Assembly (NCBI GenBank): GCA_964525185.1
Contig: CAZGFQ010000013.1
Location: forward strand, 1 to 49,053
Length of the DNA stretch: 49,053 nucleotides
Source of the DNA: JABHGY01 sp964525185
GTDB lineage: Bacteria; Fidelibacterota; Marinisomatia; Marinisomatales; UBA1611
Direction: 5' to 3'
Under the pieces are notes generated by a model. That model saw only the letters and a list, made by a program, of their open reading frames with translations, did no database searches and had not been told where the DNA came from. Position 1 is the first letter of the stretch. Every line of letters begins with the position of its first letter. The translations under genes were made by a program, and so were the position numbers. This document shows, piece by piece, positions 31,858 to 41,396 of this stretch.

Positions 31858-33045
31858 ATGATCGCAAATGGAGACAGAATTTTTTTCTTTTATATAATTA
31901 TTGCCATTGTAAGTTGTACTGATCCAATTGATGAGCCACCTATATTGCCACAAACTGAAGTTCGTCCTTGGTATAATATTCGATATGATTATTCCAATAC
32001 GGGATATTACCCGAGTGAATTATCAATTGAAGGAATCGTATTTGATACCTTAAATATTGGTTATACCCCAGAATTATCAACGCCGGTATTTGACGATAGT
32101 GGAAATTGTTATGTTGCAATTTCAGAAAATAATTCGCCAATGGATGGGATTATAAAAAAATACGATAAAAACTTAAGCTTAGATTGGCAATTAGAGTTGA
32201 AATCCAGAATCGAGGGATCTGGGTGTGTATTAGATTCTACTGTTATTTTTGGGTCAAGAGATGAAATAATTTTTGGGATTAGTCTCGACGGTAATTTGAA
32301 ATGGTCGTTTCAAACAAATGGTGAAATAGTGAATTCACCTATTGCTCATAATGATTTAGGGTTCGCCATAGCATATTCAAGGAGTAGTGAATTGTATGTG
32401 TTTGATGAAACCGGTACAATTATTTTTCAAGATAATTTAGCATCAGATTGTAATGAATCATTTCCAGATTTGCCTGCCATGGATTCAGATGGGAATATTT
32501 ATGTGAGCAACTGTAATGAAATGTCTTCCATTCATTATACAGGCACTGTGAATTGGCAAAAAACGTATGAGGAATTTGATCAATTAAGGTGGACACTTGT
32601 TTATTCAAATATTGGAATTATTTATGCCACATCTTATAGTGAGTTATTTGCCATTGATAGTGAATCTGGGAATTTGCTTTGGTCTAACCACGAAACAGAT
32701 ACAGATGGCTCAGGCTTAGGTATTGCTGTCGATCCAGATGGGACTGTTTACTGGGGAAACAGATATTTAGGTATTGAGGTATATGATTATCTTGGGAATC
32801 AATTACCTACTTTATCTATATCTGATGATGACTATTATAAACCTGAGCTTTATCCCACCATCGATTCAAACAATAATATTTATTTTGGGACAAATGCCGG
32901 TCAGTATTTGGTATCTATAACGAGCGAAAATGCTGTTAATTTTACGACGCCATTAGATTTTTATTCTTTTTACGGCATCACAATAAATAATGATAAATTA
33001 TATTTTAATACTCGGGATAATACGAAAATGGTGGTCATAGAATAA
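31858..33045 (+). CDS. Lipoprotein with PQQ-like beta-propeller repeats
   Basis: This 395-residue protein has an N-terminal hydrophobic segment followed by I-V-S-C-T-D, a fair lipobox, which suggests lipid anchoring at Cys21. The body has about seven PQQ/quinoprotein-like blades. Examples are Y-D-K-N-L-S-L-D-W-Q-L, G-I-S-L-D-G-N-L-K-W-S-F, Y-V-F-D-E-T-G-T-I-I-F and A-I-D-S-E-S-G-N-L-L-W-S. No PQQ-binding catalytic residues are evident, so a binding or scaffold role, as in BamB-like proteins, is more likely than dehydrogenase activity. AAGGGA lies 9 nt before ATG. It closes the exported-protein run and is followed by a degraded copy of the terminator. Confidence 0.78.
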   Translation: MIANGDRIFFFYIIIAIVSCTDPIDEPPILPQTEVRPWYNIRYDYSNTGYYPSELSIEGIVFDTLNIGYTPELSTPVFDDSGNCYVAISENNSPMDGIIKKYDKNLSLDWQLELKSRIEGSGCVLDSTVIFGSRDEIIFGISLDGNLKWSFQTNGEIVNSPIAHNDLGFAIAYSRSSELYVFDETGTIIFQDNLASDCNESFPDLPAMDSDGNIYVSNCNEMSSIHYTGTVNWQKTYEEFDQLRWTLVYSNIGIIYATSYSELFAIDSESGNLLWSNHETDTDGSGLGIAVDPDGTVYWGNRYLGIEVYDYLGNQLPTLSISDDDYYKPELYPTIDSNNNIYFGTNAGQYLVSITSENAVNFTTPLDFYSFYGITINNDKLYFNTRDNTKMVVIE

Positions 33046-33119
33046 GGATTAAATAAATGGTTTTCATGAAGGATGTGATTCATTTAGCCATTCTTCGATA
33101 AAACCCATAAAACAAAAGT

Positions 33120-33150
33120 AAAAAAGGCTGTGTATTCACTGCTTTTTTTG
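33120..33150 (+). terminator. Imperfect Rho-independent terminator
   Basis: AAAAAAGGCTGTG-TATT-CACTGCTTTTTTT resembles the terminator at 29084 but has one stem mismatch and one wobble pair. It is preceded by the same AACAAAAGT flank, so the terminator and its flank were probably duplicated together with the surface genes. Confidence 0.75.
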
Positions 33151-33170
33151 TTTTAAGATTGCCGCCACTT

Positions 33171-34010
33171 ATGGTAAAAAAAGAAAAGATTAGATCAAAA
33201 GATGCAGGTCTGGAATTAGGACTCCTCATTGCGCAATATTTTTTTGATACAGATCATTTACATTATGGTATTTGGCCGGAAGGTTTGGATGTTAAACCCA
33301 TCCATATTAAAAAGGCGCAAGAATATCACTCCAAGCTAATTCTTGATTCCATCCCCAAAGGAGTCAATACCGTTTTGGATGTAGGCGGTGGGTCAGGTGG
33401 ACTTGCTCAAAAGTTGATTGAGAAAGGATATGATGTAGATTGTGTTTCTCCAAGTGAATACTTAGCAGATGAAATTGAACAGAAGCTTGACGGAAAGGTG
33501 TCTGTTTATCGCGGAAAGTTTGAAGATGTTATTATTGATAAAACATATGATGTTATTTTATTTAGTGAAAGTTTTCAATATATGCGAATCCGGGATGCAT
33601 TAAAAAAGGTTCAATCTGTTTCTAATGAAAATGGGACCATGGTCATTTTTGATTATTTTACGTTAGAAGGTCCGGGGAAAAGTCCCATTGGTGGTGGACA
33701 TAAATGGGAAACATCTCAAAAAATATTATCAGATTTCCCATTTAAACTCATTCTTGATAAAGATATGACAAAAGAAGCGGCTCCCACCCAAGCATTATTA
33801 GGTCAATTTGCAGATCAAGTGGCTGACCCCGGTAAAAAGATTTTAGGTGACTATTTAACGAGCAAATATCCTAAAGTCATATCATTCTTAAAATGGAAAT
33901 TAGCGAAACGAATCTTAAAAATTGAGAAAGAATATTTTTCCGGGATTCAAACAGCTGAAACATTTATGAAACATAAAACATATCGGCTTCTTTTATATAA
34001 GACATCCTAA
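33171..34010 (+). CDS. SAM-dependent methyltransferase (class I)
   Basis: This 279-residue cytoplasmic methyltransferase has motif I V-L-D-V-G-G-G-S-G-G-L at about residues 65-75, an acidic/post-I region D-V-D-C-V-S-P, and Y-D-V-I-L-F-S-E-S-F-Q-Y as motif IV. The N-terminal ~60 residues (Q-Y-F-F-D-T-D-H-L-H-Y-G-I-W-P) recall SmtA/ubiquinone-type relatives that act on small lipophilic or acidic molecules. ATG 33171 is preferred to TTG 33159 because the terminator hairpin ends just before. No Shine-Dalgarno is visible. Its stop overlaps the convergent flavoprotein stop. The substrate cannot be inferred. Confidence 0.82.
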   Translation: MVKKEKIRSKDAGLELGLLIAQYFFDTDHLHYGIWPEGLDVKPIHIKKAQEYHSKLILDSIPKGVNTVLDVGGGSGGLAQKLIEKGYDVDCVSPSEYLADEIEQKLDGKVSVYRGKFEDVIIDKTYDVILFSESFQYMRIRDALKKVQSVSNENGTMVIFDYFTLEGPGKSPIGGGHKWETSQKILSDFPFKLILDKDMTKEAAPTQALLGQFADQVADPGKKILGDYLTSKYPKVISFLKWKLAKRILKIEKEYFSGIQTAETFMKHKTYRLLLYKTS

Positions 34011-35197
34011 ATGATTTGTCCTGCGGCCCATCCAGAAGCCCAAGCCCACTGAAAATTAAAGCCACCTAACCAACCTGTTACATCGACTGTTTCACCAATA
34101 AAAAATAAACCACGGTGATTTTTAGATTCCATGGTTTTGGAAGATAATTCATTCGTATCTATACCGCCTGTACTCACTTCTGCAGACTGAAATCCTAAAG
34201 TTCCATCGGGAATTAATGTCCAATGATTCAGAGTATGCCCTAATTTCCTTAAATCGGATTTAGATATATTACCCATTATTTCATTTGCCAATGGAGTTGA
34301 AAGCAATTCGTTAGAAAAACGAAGTGCAAGACGTTTTGGTAGAAATTGAGATAAAAGAGATTTTAATTGCTTTTTCCCGTTGGAATTTTTCTGGGCAAGG
34401 AGCCATTTAGCCGCATTTAAATCGGGTATTAAATTGATAGTAATGGAATCCCCTTTGTTCCAATAGGAAGATACTTGCAGAATGGCGGGACCGCTTAATC
34501 CTTTATGAGTGATTAAAATATTATCCTTAAAACTGTGGTTATTGCAACTTACTTCTCCGTTGAAAGATAATCCTGATAATCCTTTAAAATATTTTTCTAT
34601 GTTTTGTTTGGAAAATGTAAATGGAACAAGTGCTGGCGTAAAAGGGAATGTATTTATATTAAATTGTTTTGCCACTTTATTGCCAAAATCAGATGCCCCT
34701 AATTTTGGAATGGATGGTCCACCCGTAGCAATGACTAATGATGATGAATGGTAACTATTTGTATCCGTTTCAACACTATATCCTGACTGTTGGTTGATGG
34801 ATTTCACTCGGCAATTAAAAGCAAAATCAACTTGCTCATTATGACACTCATCAAGCAACATGGATAATATTGCTTGAGCTTTTTGATCGCAAAATAATTG
34901 GCCTTTCGTTTTTTCTGTCCATGTGAGATTATGTTTTTCCATTAAAGAAATAAAATCCCAACATGTATACCGAGCAAGAGCCGATTTAAAAAAATGACTA
35001 TTGTGGGATATAAATGATTCTGGTTCAATATACAGATTTGTGAAATTGCAGCGGCCTCCACCTGAAATAAGGATTTTTTTACCTGCTTGGTTTTCTTTTT
35101 CAATGACTAATACAGATCGATTACGTTTTCCTGCTTCAATAGCACACATTAATCCTGCTGCGCCAGCGCCAATTATAATGGCATCATATTGTTTCAT
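34007..35197 (-). CDS. FAD-dependent oxidoreductase of the HI0933/BaiN (YhiN) family
   Basis: This 396-residue flavoprotein has an N-terminal dinucleotide-binding motif I-I-I-G-A-G-A-A-G-L-M (residues 6-16). The family hallmark G-K-K-I-L-I-S-G-G-G-R-C-N-F-T-N is at about 38-53. It ends with G-W-L-G-G-F-N-F-Q-W-A-W-A-S-G, also diagnostic for HI0933-like proteins. The length is typical (390-420). Characterised relatives include BaiN, proposed in bile-acid dehydroxylation, but the general substrate is unknown. The gene converges on the methyltransferase with overlapping stops, and no terminator separates them. It has no obvious link with the surface-protein operon upstream. Confidence 0.92.
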   Translation of the reverse strand: MKQYDAIIIGAGAAGLMCAIEAGKRNRSVLVIEKENQAGKKILISGGGRCNFTNLYIEPESFISHNSHFFKSALARYTCWDFISLMEKHNLTWTEKTKGQLFCDQKAQAILSMLLDECHNEQVDFAFNCRVKSINQQSGYSVETDTNSYHSSSLVIATGGPSIPKLGASDFGNKVAKQFNINTFPFTPALVPFTFSKQNIEKYFKGLSGLSFNGEVSCNNHSFKDNILITHKGLSGPAILQVSSYWNKGDSITINLIPDLNAAKWLLAQKNSNGKKQLKSLLSQFLPKRLALRFSNELLSTPLANEIMGNISKSDLRKLGHTLNHWTLIPDGTLGFQSAEVSTGGIDTNELSSKTMESKNHRGLFFIGETVDVTGWLGGFNFQWAWASGWAAGQII

Positions 35198-35223
35198 ATT
35201 GCTGTATTAATAAACTATAATGA

Positions 35224-38200
35224 TTATTTAAGTAGTAATAATTTTTGTGTTTTTGAGATAGAACCCATTGAAAGATTTACAAAGTATAATCCAGACGCGA
35301 ATCCATTTGCATTCCATTGAATTGTATATGAACCAGGTTCACTCGAATGATTAATAAGGATATCGATCAATCGACCTTTAAGATCGAAAACTTGTAATAA
35401 AATATGCTGAGAAAGGTCTGAGTATGGAATATCATATTTCAATGTTGTTGTTGGATTAAATGGATTCGGATAGGCAGAATGAAGAGCTAACTGTTCGGGT
35501 AATTGTGTCTGGTTAATGTGAATAAACCCATTTTGCGATATGGTTTTATTGTCATCAGCGAACGTATAAAATAGTTTGTATTCTTTTATTTTTGAATTTA
35601 ATTGAATACAGAGAGTATCACTTTGAAATGTGTTAAGATTCGCAAAAACAAGAGATGATATTCCATTTTCAATATTATGATTGGAAAAAGCCATCTGGTT
35701 ATCCAAACCTTTGAAGTGGATAACACCTTGTTGATTATTATTCCTATCCGTTTGGATTTGAAAATGTCCAGATTGAATATGTTCATCTAAAATAACATAA
35801 AGTTTATTGTGAGATTGAAACATATTTAATGGTCGCCCAATACCTTCACCTTCATTAAGAATTTCCCCATATGTTTTTTGGTACCATGCCCACATTTGCA
35901 TAAAAGCCATTCCATCATCAATATTATATTTACTATCTGGGAAGGAAACAAAATGGGGTGCTTCTCCCGTAACTGGGCCTAATTCAAATGTATAATTATT
36001 CATATTCCAGTTTTCAACAAGATTTGCTAAATCAATATAATTGATTGTGGAGTCTAAATTATAATCCGCTAACATGGGCGTTAAATAAGTATAGGAGATA
36101 TCTACAGTTGAAATACCTGATTCATCTTCGAGATATGAAAAATAAATTGTAATGGAATCCATACTTGTTAATGGCGGTTCTAATGTTATTTTTAGAGATG
36201 TATCGGATAAAACAGACGAATAAGAAACAGTATCTGTAAAAGTGGCTGTTACTGAATAGGCAATAGAATCAACTGTTTCATTAAAAGTAAAAGTAATCGG
36301 TGTGCTTTCCATTAACGTGATATAGGAATCAATGGGTACAGAAATGGTATCAATACTTGGCGGTAATATATCATATAAAAGTAAGGTATCAGTTAAAGCT
36401 TGGAATTCCATTTTATTTCCAACATCATCAAAAATATTTACATCTTCATTTGGAAAGAGAATAAGGTTCTCATTTCCATTTGGGGTTGAATTAAATTGAA
36501 GGATTACACGAATATTTGATTCACCTCCAATAAGAAAATTACTATCCGTTCGTGTTAGGCTTGTTACAGTACATTCTGTTACATCACTTTCATTCGGAAT
36601 AAGTATTGCAACAATATCATTCATATCTAATGCTTCAACGGCATCTGATGATCCAAAAATTTTATCATCAAATAAAAGATCAATATATGTATTATCTAAT
36701 GATAGGATGGTGGAATCAACGGATGGAGGTAAATAATCTCTTACCGTAAATGTAATTTCATAAATCATTTCAACCGTATTGCCATTTTCATCCTGGAATG
36801 TAGCATTAAAGGAATAATAAACTATTTGGTCACTCTCGAATGGTTCGTTTGGAACAATAGATAATGTAGGCGGTGATCCGGACATCGAGACTGAAAATGG
36901 TATATCTTCGCCTGAACTATTATTTGATCTTAATACAATATAATTTAACATATCTTCAGCGGTTACAGCAGATCCATCTGCATGATAAATAATTTCCGTA
37001 AAAGATAAAGCAATTGGATCACTTTCAATAAAATTCACAGCTCCATCATCTACGCTTGAATCACTTGTTGGAGGGCGCTGGTCGTTTAGGGGTATTGGAC
37101 CAAATGATTCTGCCCCCGGAACAGCAACACCTGAAATACTAAATATTCGGGATTCATCACTTGGAGAAACAGTTATCGTTTCGACGCCTGATGGTAAATT
37201 ATTTAAACTCATAAAAATTCGAATTGTGCTTTCGCCTCCAAGGAGTGCATCTTCCGTTGTGCGTGAAATATGGGTAATAGCTAGCGCTGTACTATTTCCA
37301 TCATTTGGTTCCAATAGGATGGCGAAATCTGATGCAACAACCGGTTGAGAATGCCCTTCATTTCCATAAACGGCTCCAGTGAATGTTATGTCCACATATT
37401 CATTGCTATCGGGGAGAAAAATGGAATCCATCATAACAGAAGCAAATAGTGTTAAATCAGTTGTAGTTGTGGCTGAATTCATTGCATTCCCTGAAACATC
37501 AAAAATAGAATTATTATCTATTGGGTTTAGGGTTAATACTTCAACTCCAGAAGGCGCGCTTCCCAACTCAATTATTGCTCTTATAATTTGTTCACCACCG
37601 CTTAAAGTTATTCCTGATGAATTGGTTATATTGGAAATGGCTAATGATTCACAATTTCCTCCATTTGAATTAAAAGTATATCCCAAATCAGAAACATCCA
37701 ACCCACCAGATGCCATATTTGTAGAATAGACACCTTCATCAAATACAATATATGCATACACATTGGTTGAAGCGAGAGTGCTTGATTCAATCAGTGGTGG
37801 CGTTTCATCTGCAGTTGTGAAAGAATAAGCATTTACACCAAATGCATTATTATTTTCATCTTCAATATTAAAAATTGTGACTTGAATATTAGTTAATTCT
37901 GGAAATGCGTTATCAGGATTTAATGTAAATGTTATATTATCACTTGTTGTAATCGTAAAAGTTAGATTTTCTCCAGTTGCAACATTTTCCAAGGAAAAAC
38001 ATTCGGAGGCATTTCCATCATTAATGGATGCATCATTTGTCGCATGTCGAACTATTTCTGAAAAATTGATTACAATATTTGAACTGGTTACAATATTCTC
38101 ATCCCCATTTGATGGATGTGTAGAAATGAGTGTTGGAGACAAGGCATCCACCAATGGGATTGAAATACCATCAATTGCCAATAACGGTACACCAACACTA

Positions 38201-39780
38201 TTAAAAATGGAAGAAACAGAAGCAGGTCCCACATTTAATATTTCACCTCCGCTTGGAACATTTGGATATTCAACATTTAAGACAACCGTTTCTTCACCAC
38301 CACTTAACGTGGCACCACCCATTGATTCAAGAGATGTTAAATTGACTTGGTCTGCATTTCCGCCATTTGAATTGATCGAAAGTGTATAATCACTGTTTTC
38401 TAAACCAATTCCATTTCCATAATAAACATCCTGATATTCGCCACCATAAACCCCTTCATTGAAAAAATAACTGACTTGAGAATAATCTGCGGATGTAGAT
38501 GTAGAATCAACAATCAATGAATAACCAAACCACGTTTTTACGGAGGTTCCCTGAGTACTTCTATCATCAACAACAACATAATATGTTCCAGCATTTAGTT
38601 CTAATCTAGGTAGCATATTTGCATACGTTGGATTGCTTACTAGTCCCGATATGCAATCAAACTCAAATTGTTCAGCTGAGCCATCCGGGTAATATATTTG
38701 CAAATTGGAATCATCTTGAAAAAGGATCCACGATGAAACATCGCAATCTGTGGTATAAACGGCTATTTGCACATCAACGTTGGTTAATTCATCGCACGTT
38801 GTAACGTATATAGTCGCTGGTTCCGTCAATGTTAGTTTATAAGTATAATCATCCCCATCAGCATTATTATTATGAGATCCTCCAGCAGGGTAAGGGAAAG
38901 AATTCATATCCCAATTATTATGCTCAATAGACATGTCAGACAAATGATTAAAAGGAAAATCAGCTTCTGTTATTTCCATATCAAAGCAATCAGCCGGTGA
39001 ACTAGCAAAAATATCATCAAACCAAAATCCGATCCCATCCTCGTATAAAGTACCAGGGTACAAATTTCCAGATTGATCCGTCACAGTTGTAGATTGATTA
39101 TCATTGAAATTCCAATAGGCTTCTAAACCTGGTAATGCTCCAATTACATGATTCATATTGGCTTGGATTTCAGACTGATTTAAAGCCATACTCCATATAC
39201 GAACTTCATCTATTGCACCTTCAAAATATTGATTATTTGTTCCTCCTCCGTATTCTATCCCTTTACCAATATCCAACTTTTTATCAATATCTGCCCATTG
39301 AATAGCACCACCACCGGTTGTATAGGTTTCTTGAAGAATTCCATTTAAATATATTTTTGCTTCTAGTCCATCATAGGTTGCAGCTACATGAACCCATTCA
39401 TCAAATGTTAGATCAACACCTGGCCAATTGCTGAGTCCAGCACCGAAAATATCAGAATCCCCATTTACACATAAAATAAATCGCCATTTTCCATCGACAT
39501 AAATAAATGAAAACCCAGCTTCGTTTGTTGGTCCTAATAGAGACATATAATTTATTATTCCAACATAATTGTCAGGTGTTTCAACAAAAGATTGTTGAAC
39601 CCAGAATTCAAGTGTCATCCCTGCGGTAGGTTGAAGATTCTCGCCCGCGCCTGCTGACTGGTCAACAGTACATTCAACATAGTCCCCAGTTCCTCCATCA
39701 GGTATAAAGAAATAGCTATTATCTTGTTGAGACATTAATTGAATCGGAAATAACATGAATAAAAGGATATTGTATTTCAT
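35224..39780 (-). CDS. Giant secreted protein: LamG, SbsA-like Ig domains, dockerin-like module, sorting domain
   Basis: This exported protein of 1518 residues starts M-K-Y-N-I-L-L-F-M-L-F-P-I-Q-L-M-S-Q-Q. A LamG/concanavalin-like domain lies at about 25-220 (M-T-L-E-F-W-V-Q-Q ... W-V-H-V-A-A-T-Y-D-G ... I-D-E-V-R-I-W). Repeated SbsA-type Ig domains follow, starting with S-P-T-L-I-S-T-H-P-S-N-G-D-E-N-I. A dockerin-like stretch lies near 1237-1305 (A-D-Y-N-L-D-S-T-I-N-Y-I-D-L and D-S-K-Y-N-I-D-D). The last ~85 residues are a T9SS-type sorting domain (Y-P-N-P-F-N-P-T-T). ATG 39780 is preferred to GTG 39792, because it directly follows the upstream stop and precedes the signal peptide. The upstream neighbour is cohesin-like. 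It is probably a cell-surface scaffold or adhesin. Confidence 0.86.
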   Translation of the reverse strand: MKYNILLFMLFPIQLMSQQDNSYFFIPDGGTGDYVECTVDQSAGAGENLQPTAGMTLEFWVQQSFVETPDNYVGIINYMSLLGPTNEAGFSFIYVDGKWRFILCVNGDSDIFGAGLSNWPGVDLTFDEWVHVAATYDGLEAKIYLNGILQETYTTGGGAIQWADIDKKLDIGKGIEYGGGTNNQYFEGAIDEVRIWSMALNQSEIQANMNHVIGALPGLEAYWNFNDNQSTTVTDQSGNLYPGTLYEDGIGFWFDDIFASSPADCFDMEITEADFPFNHLSDMSIEHNNWDMNSFPYPAGGSHNNNADGDDYTYKLTLTEPATIYVTTCDELTNVDVQIAVYTTDCDVSSWILFQDDSNLQIYYPDGSAEQFEFDCISGLVSNPTYANMLPRLELNAGTYYVVVDDRSTQGTSVKTWFGYSLIVDSTSTSADYSQVSYFFNEGVYGGEYQDVYYGNGIGLENSDYTLSINSNGGNADQVNLTSLESMGGATLSGGEETVVLNVEYPNVPSGGEILNVGPASVSSIFNSVGVPLLAIDGISIPLVDALSPTLISTHPSNGDENIVTSSNIVINFSEIVRHATNDASINDGNASECFSLENVATGENLTFTITTSDNITFTLNPDNAFPELTNIQVTIFNIEDENNNAFGVNAYSFTTADETPPLIESSTLASTNVYAYIVFDEGVYSTNMASGGLDVSDLGYTFNSNGGNCESLAISNITNSSGITLSGGEQIIRAIIELGSAPSGVEVLTLNPIDNNSIFDVSGNAMNSATTTTDLTLFASVMMDSIFLPDSNEYVDITFTGAVYGNEGHSQPVVASDFAILLEPNDGNSTALAITHISRTTEDALLGGESTIRIFMSLNNLPSGVETITVSPSDESRIFSISGVAVPGAESFGPIPLNDQRPPTSDSSVDDGAVNFIESDPIALSFTEIIYHADGSAVTAEDMLNYIVLRSNNSSGEDIPFSVSMSGSPPTLSIVPNEPFESDQIVYYSFNATFQDENGNTVEMIYEITFTVRDYLPPSVDSTILSLDNTYIDLLFDDKIFGSSDAVEALDMNDIVAILIPNESDVTECTVTSLTRTDSNFLIGGESNIRVILQFNSTPNGNENLILFPNEDVNIFDDVGNKMEFQALTDTLLLYDILPPSIDTISVPIDSYITLMESTPITFTFNETVDSIAYSVTATFTDTVSYSSVLSDTSLKITLEPPLTSMDSITIYFSYLEDESGISTVDISYTYLTPMLADYNLDSTINYIDLANLVENWNMNNYTFELGPVTGEAPHFVSFPDSKYNIDDGMAFMQMWAWYQKTYGEILNEGEGIGRPLNMFQSHNKLYVILDEHIQSGHFQIQTDRNNNQQGVIHFKGLDNQMAFSNHNIENGISSLVFANLNTFQSDTLCIQLNSKIKEYKLFYTFADDNKTISQNGFIHINQTQLPEQLALHSAYPNPFNPTTTLKYDIPYSDLSQHILLQVFDLKGRLIDILINHSSEPGSYTIQWNANGFASGLYFVNLSMGSISKTQKLLLLK

Positions 39781-39781
39781 A

Positions 39782-40315
39782 TTATTCAACACTAATTAAT
39801 CCCGTGCCATAATCATTAATGCGAACAGTATCGTTTTGGGCATCTCTAAATTGGGTATTTCCCCCATATAATAATTCTGATTCTCCCGTTGATAAAGTAG
39901 AAAAATAAATGGTTGCTAACGACCATGTCCCATCACCGCTTTCATTTGATTCCATATCAGGTAAATAGTATAAAAAAACATCCAACACACCTTGTTCATC
40001 TACAATAATGTTAACAGCATCATTATTCCCTGTAAAAAAGGGACCCGCAACCACGGAATCCACTTTTAAACTTCCCCAATCATAGCGAATATCCAACTGT
40101 GCAGCTGCTGCTGGGTTTAATTTATACCCATACAATTCCACAGATATTTGGCTCCCAAGAGATGCATTAATCTCATATGGATGAAAAAATAATGCAGGTG
40201 GATTTAAATCCATATTTGATGGATCATATTTATTACCCAATGCATAATCTGCATCCGTACAGGTAAAATGAAATCCTCCAAAAAGGATAATGAGTATTGA
40301 ATATAATTTATTCAA
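39782..40315 (-). CDS. Exported cohesin-like domain protein
   Basis: This protein of about 177 residues has a hydrophobic N-terminus (L-N-K-L-Y-S-I-L-I-I-L-F-G-G). A single beta-sandwich resembling a cohesin domain follows: A-S-L-G-S-Q-I-S-V-E-L-Y-G, L-D-I-R-Y-D-W-G-S-L-K-V-D, G-T-W-S-L-A-T-I-Y-F. The start is uncertain. TTG at 40315 fits the signal peptide and overlaps the previous stop by 8 nt; ATG codons further upstream lie deep inside the DUF5683 gene. The stop is 1 nt before the start of the giant LamG/dockerin-like gene, so the two are coupled. A cohesin-dockerin-like partnership on the cell surface is suggested by this adjacency but not proven. Confidence 0.68.
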   Translation of the reverse strand: MNKLYSILIILFGGFHFTCTDADYALGNKYDPSNMDLNPPALFFHPYEINASLGSQISVELYGYKLNPAAAAQLDIRYDWGSLKVDSVVAGPFFTGNNDAVNIIVDEQGVLDVFLYYLPDMESNESGDGTWSLATIYFSTLSTGESELLYGGNTQFRDAQNDTVRINDYGTGLISVE

Positions 40316-41354
40316 GTGGAATACTAAATCCTGTCTTAACTTGGTTAACATTTGGGTCATACTCAATATCAAAAAAGAATTCTCCATCAAAAAAGTCATC
40401 ATTCGGAGCAACAATATATGCATGTACCATATTGATGATCCAAATAGGCATAGCCACATTTCTTATTTGTTTCATATAAGAATTATATTGGTTTGCCTCT
40501 TTAGCATACAGAACAATTTGCGGTCTATATTCAAGAAGGTTATGAGGATCAGTCCCATTAAGGTAATCATTATAGTTTTCTTGAAAATTCCCCCATTTTT
40601 GGTCATACTGATAATATGAAATAAGAGCTGCAAGACCCAATGTGGCTTCGATGGACATAAATCCCCAACCTGGATATCTCTTTTTTGACCATATTTGCCC
40701 ACTTCCGGGAAGGACTGTAGACATAAGTAATGCTTTTATTTTACTTGGAATTTTAGGAAGTTGGAATTTAGATGTAGTATCATCCATTGCTAACTCATTT
40801 ACGCGAGTTGAATCGGACCCTAATCCTAATGTATCTGGAACAGGGAGTCCACTTATTGTATAAGCCATTTTTTTTAATTCCAATAATAAGCTGTCGGCAT
40901 CATTAAAACTTGATAGAGAAAAGTCATTGACGAGCGTTTCTAAATCCACTGAAAATAATCGACCATTGATTAAATAAGTATCGTCCTTTTCTTCTACATT
41001 TCCTGCAATAACATAATTCACATTAAGTTGTTTTCCGCGATCAATGGCACAACCTACACTCCAGCAATTCCAATAAGTTTTTGATTTTGGAGTAAAAATC
41101 TCCAACCGTTCAGTCATATCCTTATCTTGAACTTGGTAAATTTTTAATGATCTTACAGCACCTCGAAATTCTTCTGTAACATGGGCAGTTAATGGGGCTG
41201 AAATTCCACGACCTTCAAATGGGAGAACGGCTAATTTATTCCCGGATTGGAATGTAATGACTTTATTGACGTTTTTTGGGAAACTAATTTGCCCAATGAA
41301 GATAAATAAAATGAGCAATATGCCAGCTGTGGGTTGGTTTTTATTTTGTATCAT
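40308..41354 (-). CDS. Exported DUF5683 protein with an N-terminal TolB/CsgG-like domain
   Basis: This 348-residue protein has a signal-anchor (A-G-I-L-L-I-L-F-I-F-I-G). A ~110-residue domain with L-A-V-L-P-F-E-G-R-G-I and V-N-Y-V-I-A-G-N-V follows, resembling TolB N-terminal/CsgG-type domains that assemble periplasmic complexes. From about residue 205 the DUF5683 signature appears: A-L-L-M-S-T-V-L-P-G-S-G-Q-I-W-S-K-K-R-Y-P-G. It has hydrophobic segments and ends in a probable beta-rich tail. It lies 42 nt after the preceding exported protein gene and overlaps the cohesin-like gene. Likely an envelope assembly factor for the surface-protein operon; precise role unknown. Confidence 0.75.
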   Translation of the reverse strand: MIQNKNQPTAGILLILFIFIGQISFPKNVNKVITFQSGNKLAVLPFEGRGISAPLTAHVTEEFRGAVRSLKIYQVQDKDMTERLEIFTPKSKTYWNCWSVGCAIDRGKQLNVNYVIAGNVEEKDDTYLINGRLFSVDLETLVNDFSLSSFNDADSLLLELKKMAYTISGLPVPDTLGLGSDSTRVNELAMDDTTSKFQLPKIPSKIKALLMSTVLPGSGQIWSKKRYPGWGFMSIEATLGLAALISYYQYDQKWGNFQENYNDYLNGTDPHNLLEYRPQIVLYAKEANQYNSYMKQIRNVAMPIWIINMVHAYIVAPNDDFFDGEFFFDIEYDPNVNQVKTGFSIPLE

Positions 41355-41396
41355 TTCTCTTCTGAGAAATTACACCAAAAATGCTCAATGAGCCAT

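Noticed and set aside
37379..37729. 116-codon frame opposite the giant LamG gene
   Set aside because: It lies wholly antisense to a well-supported gene in a codon-mirror frame and shows no protein features.
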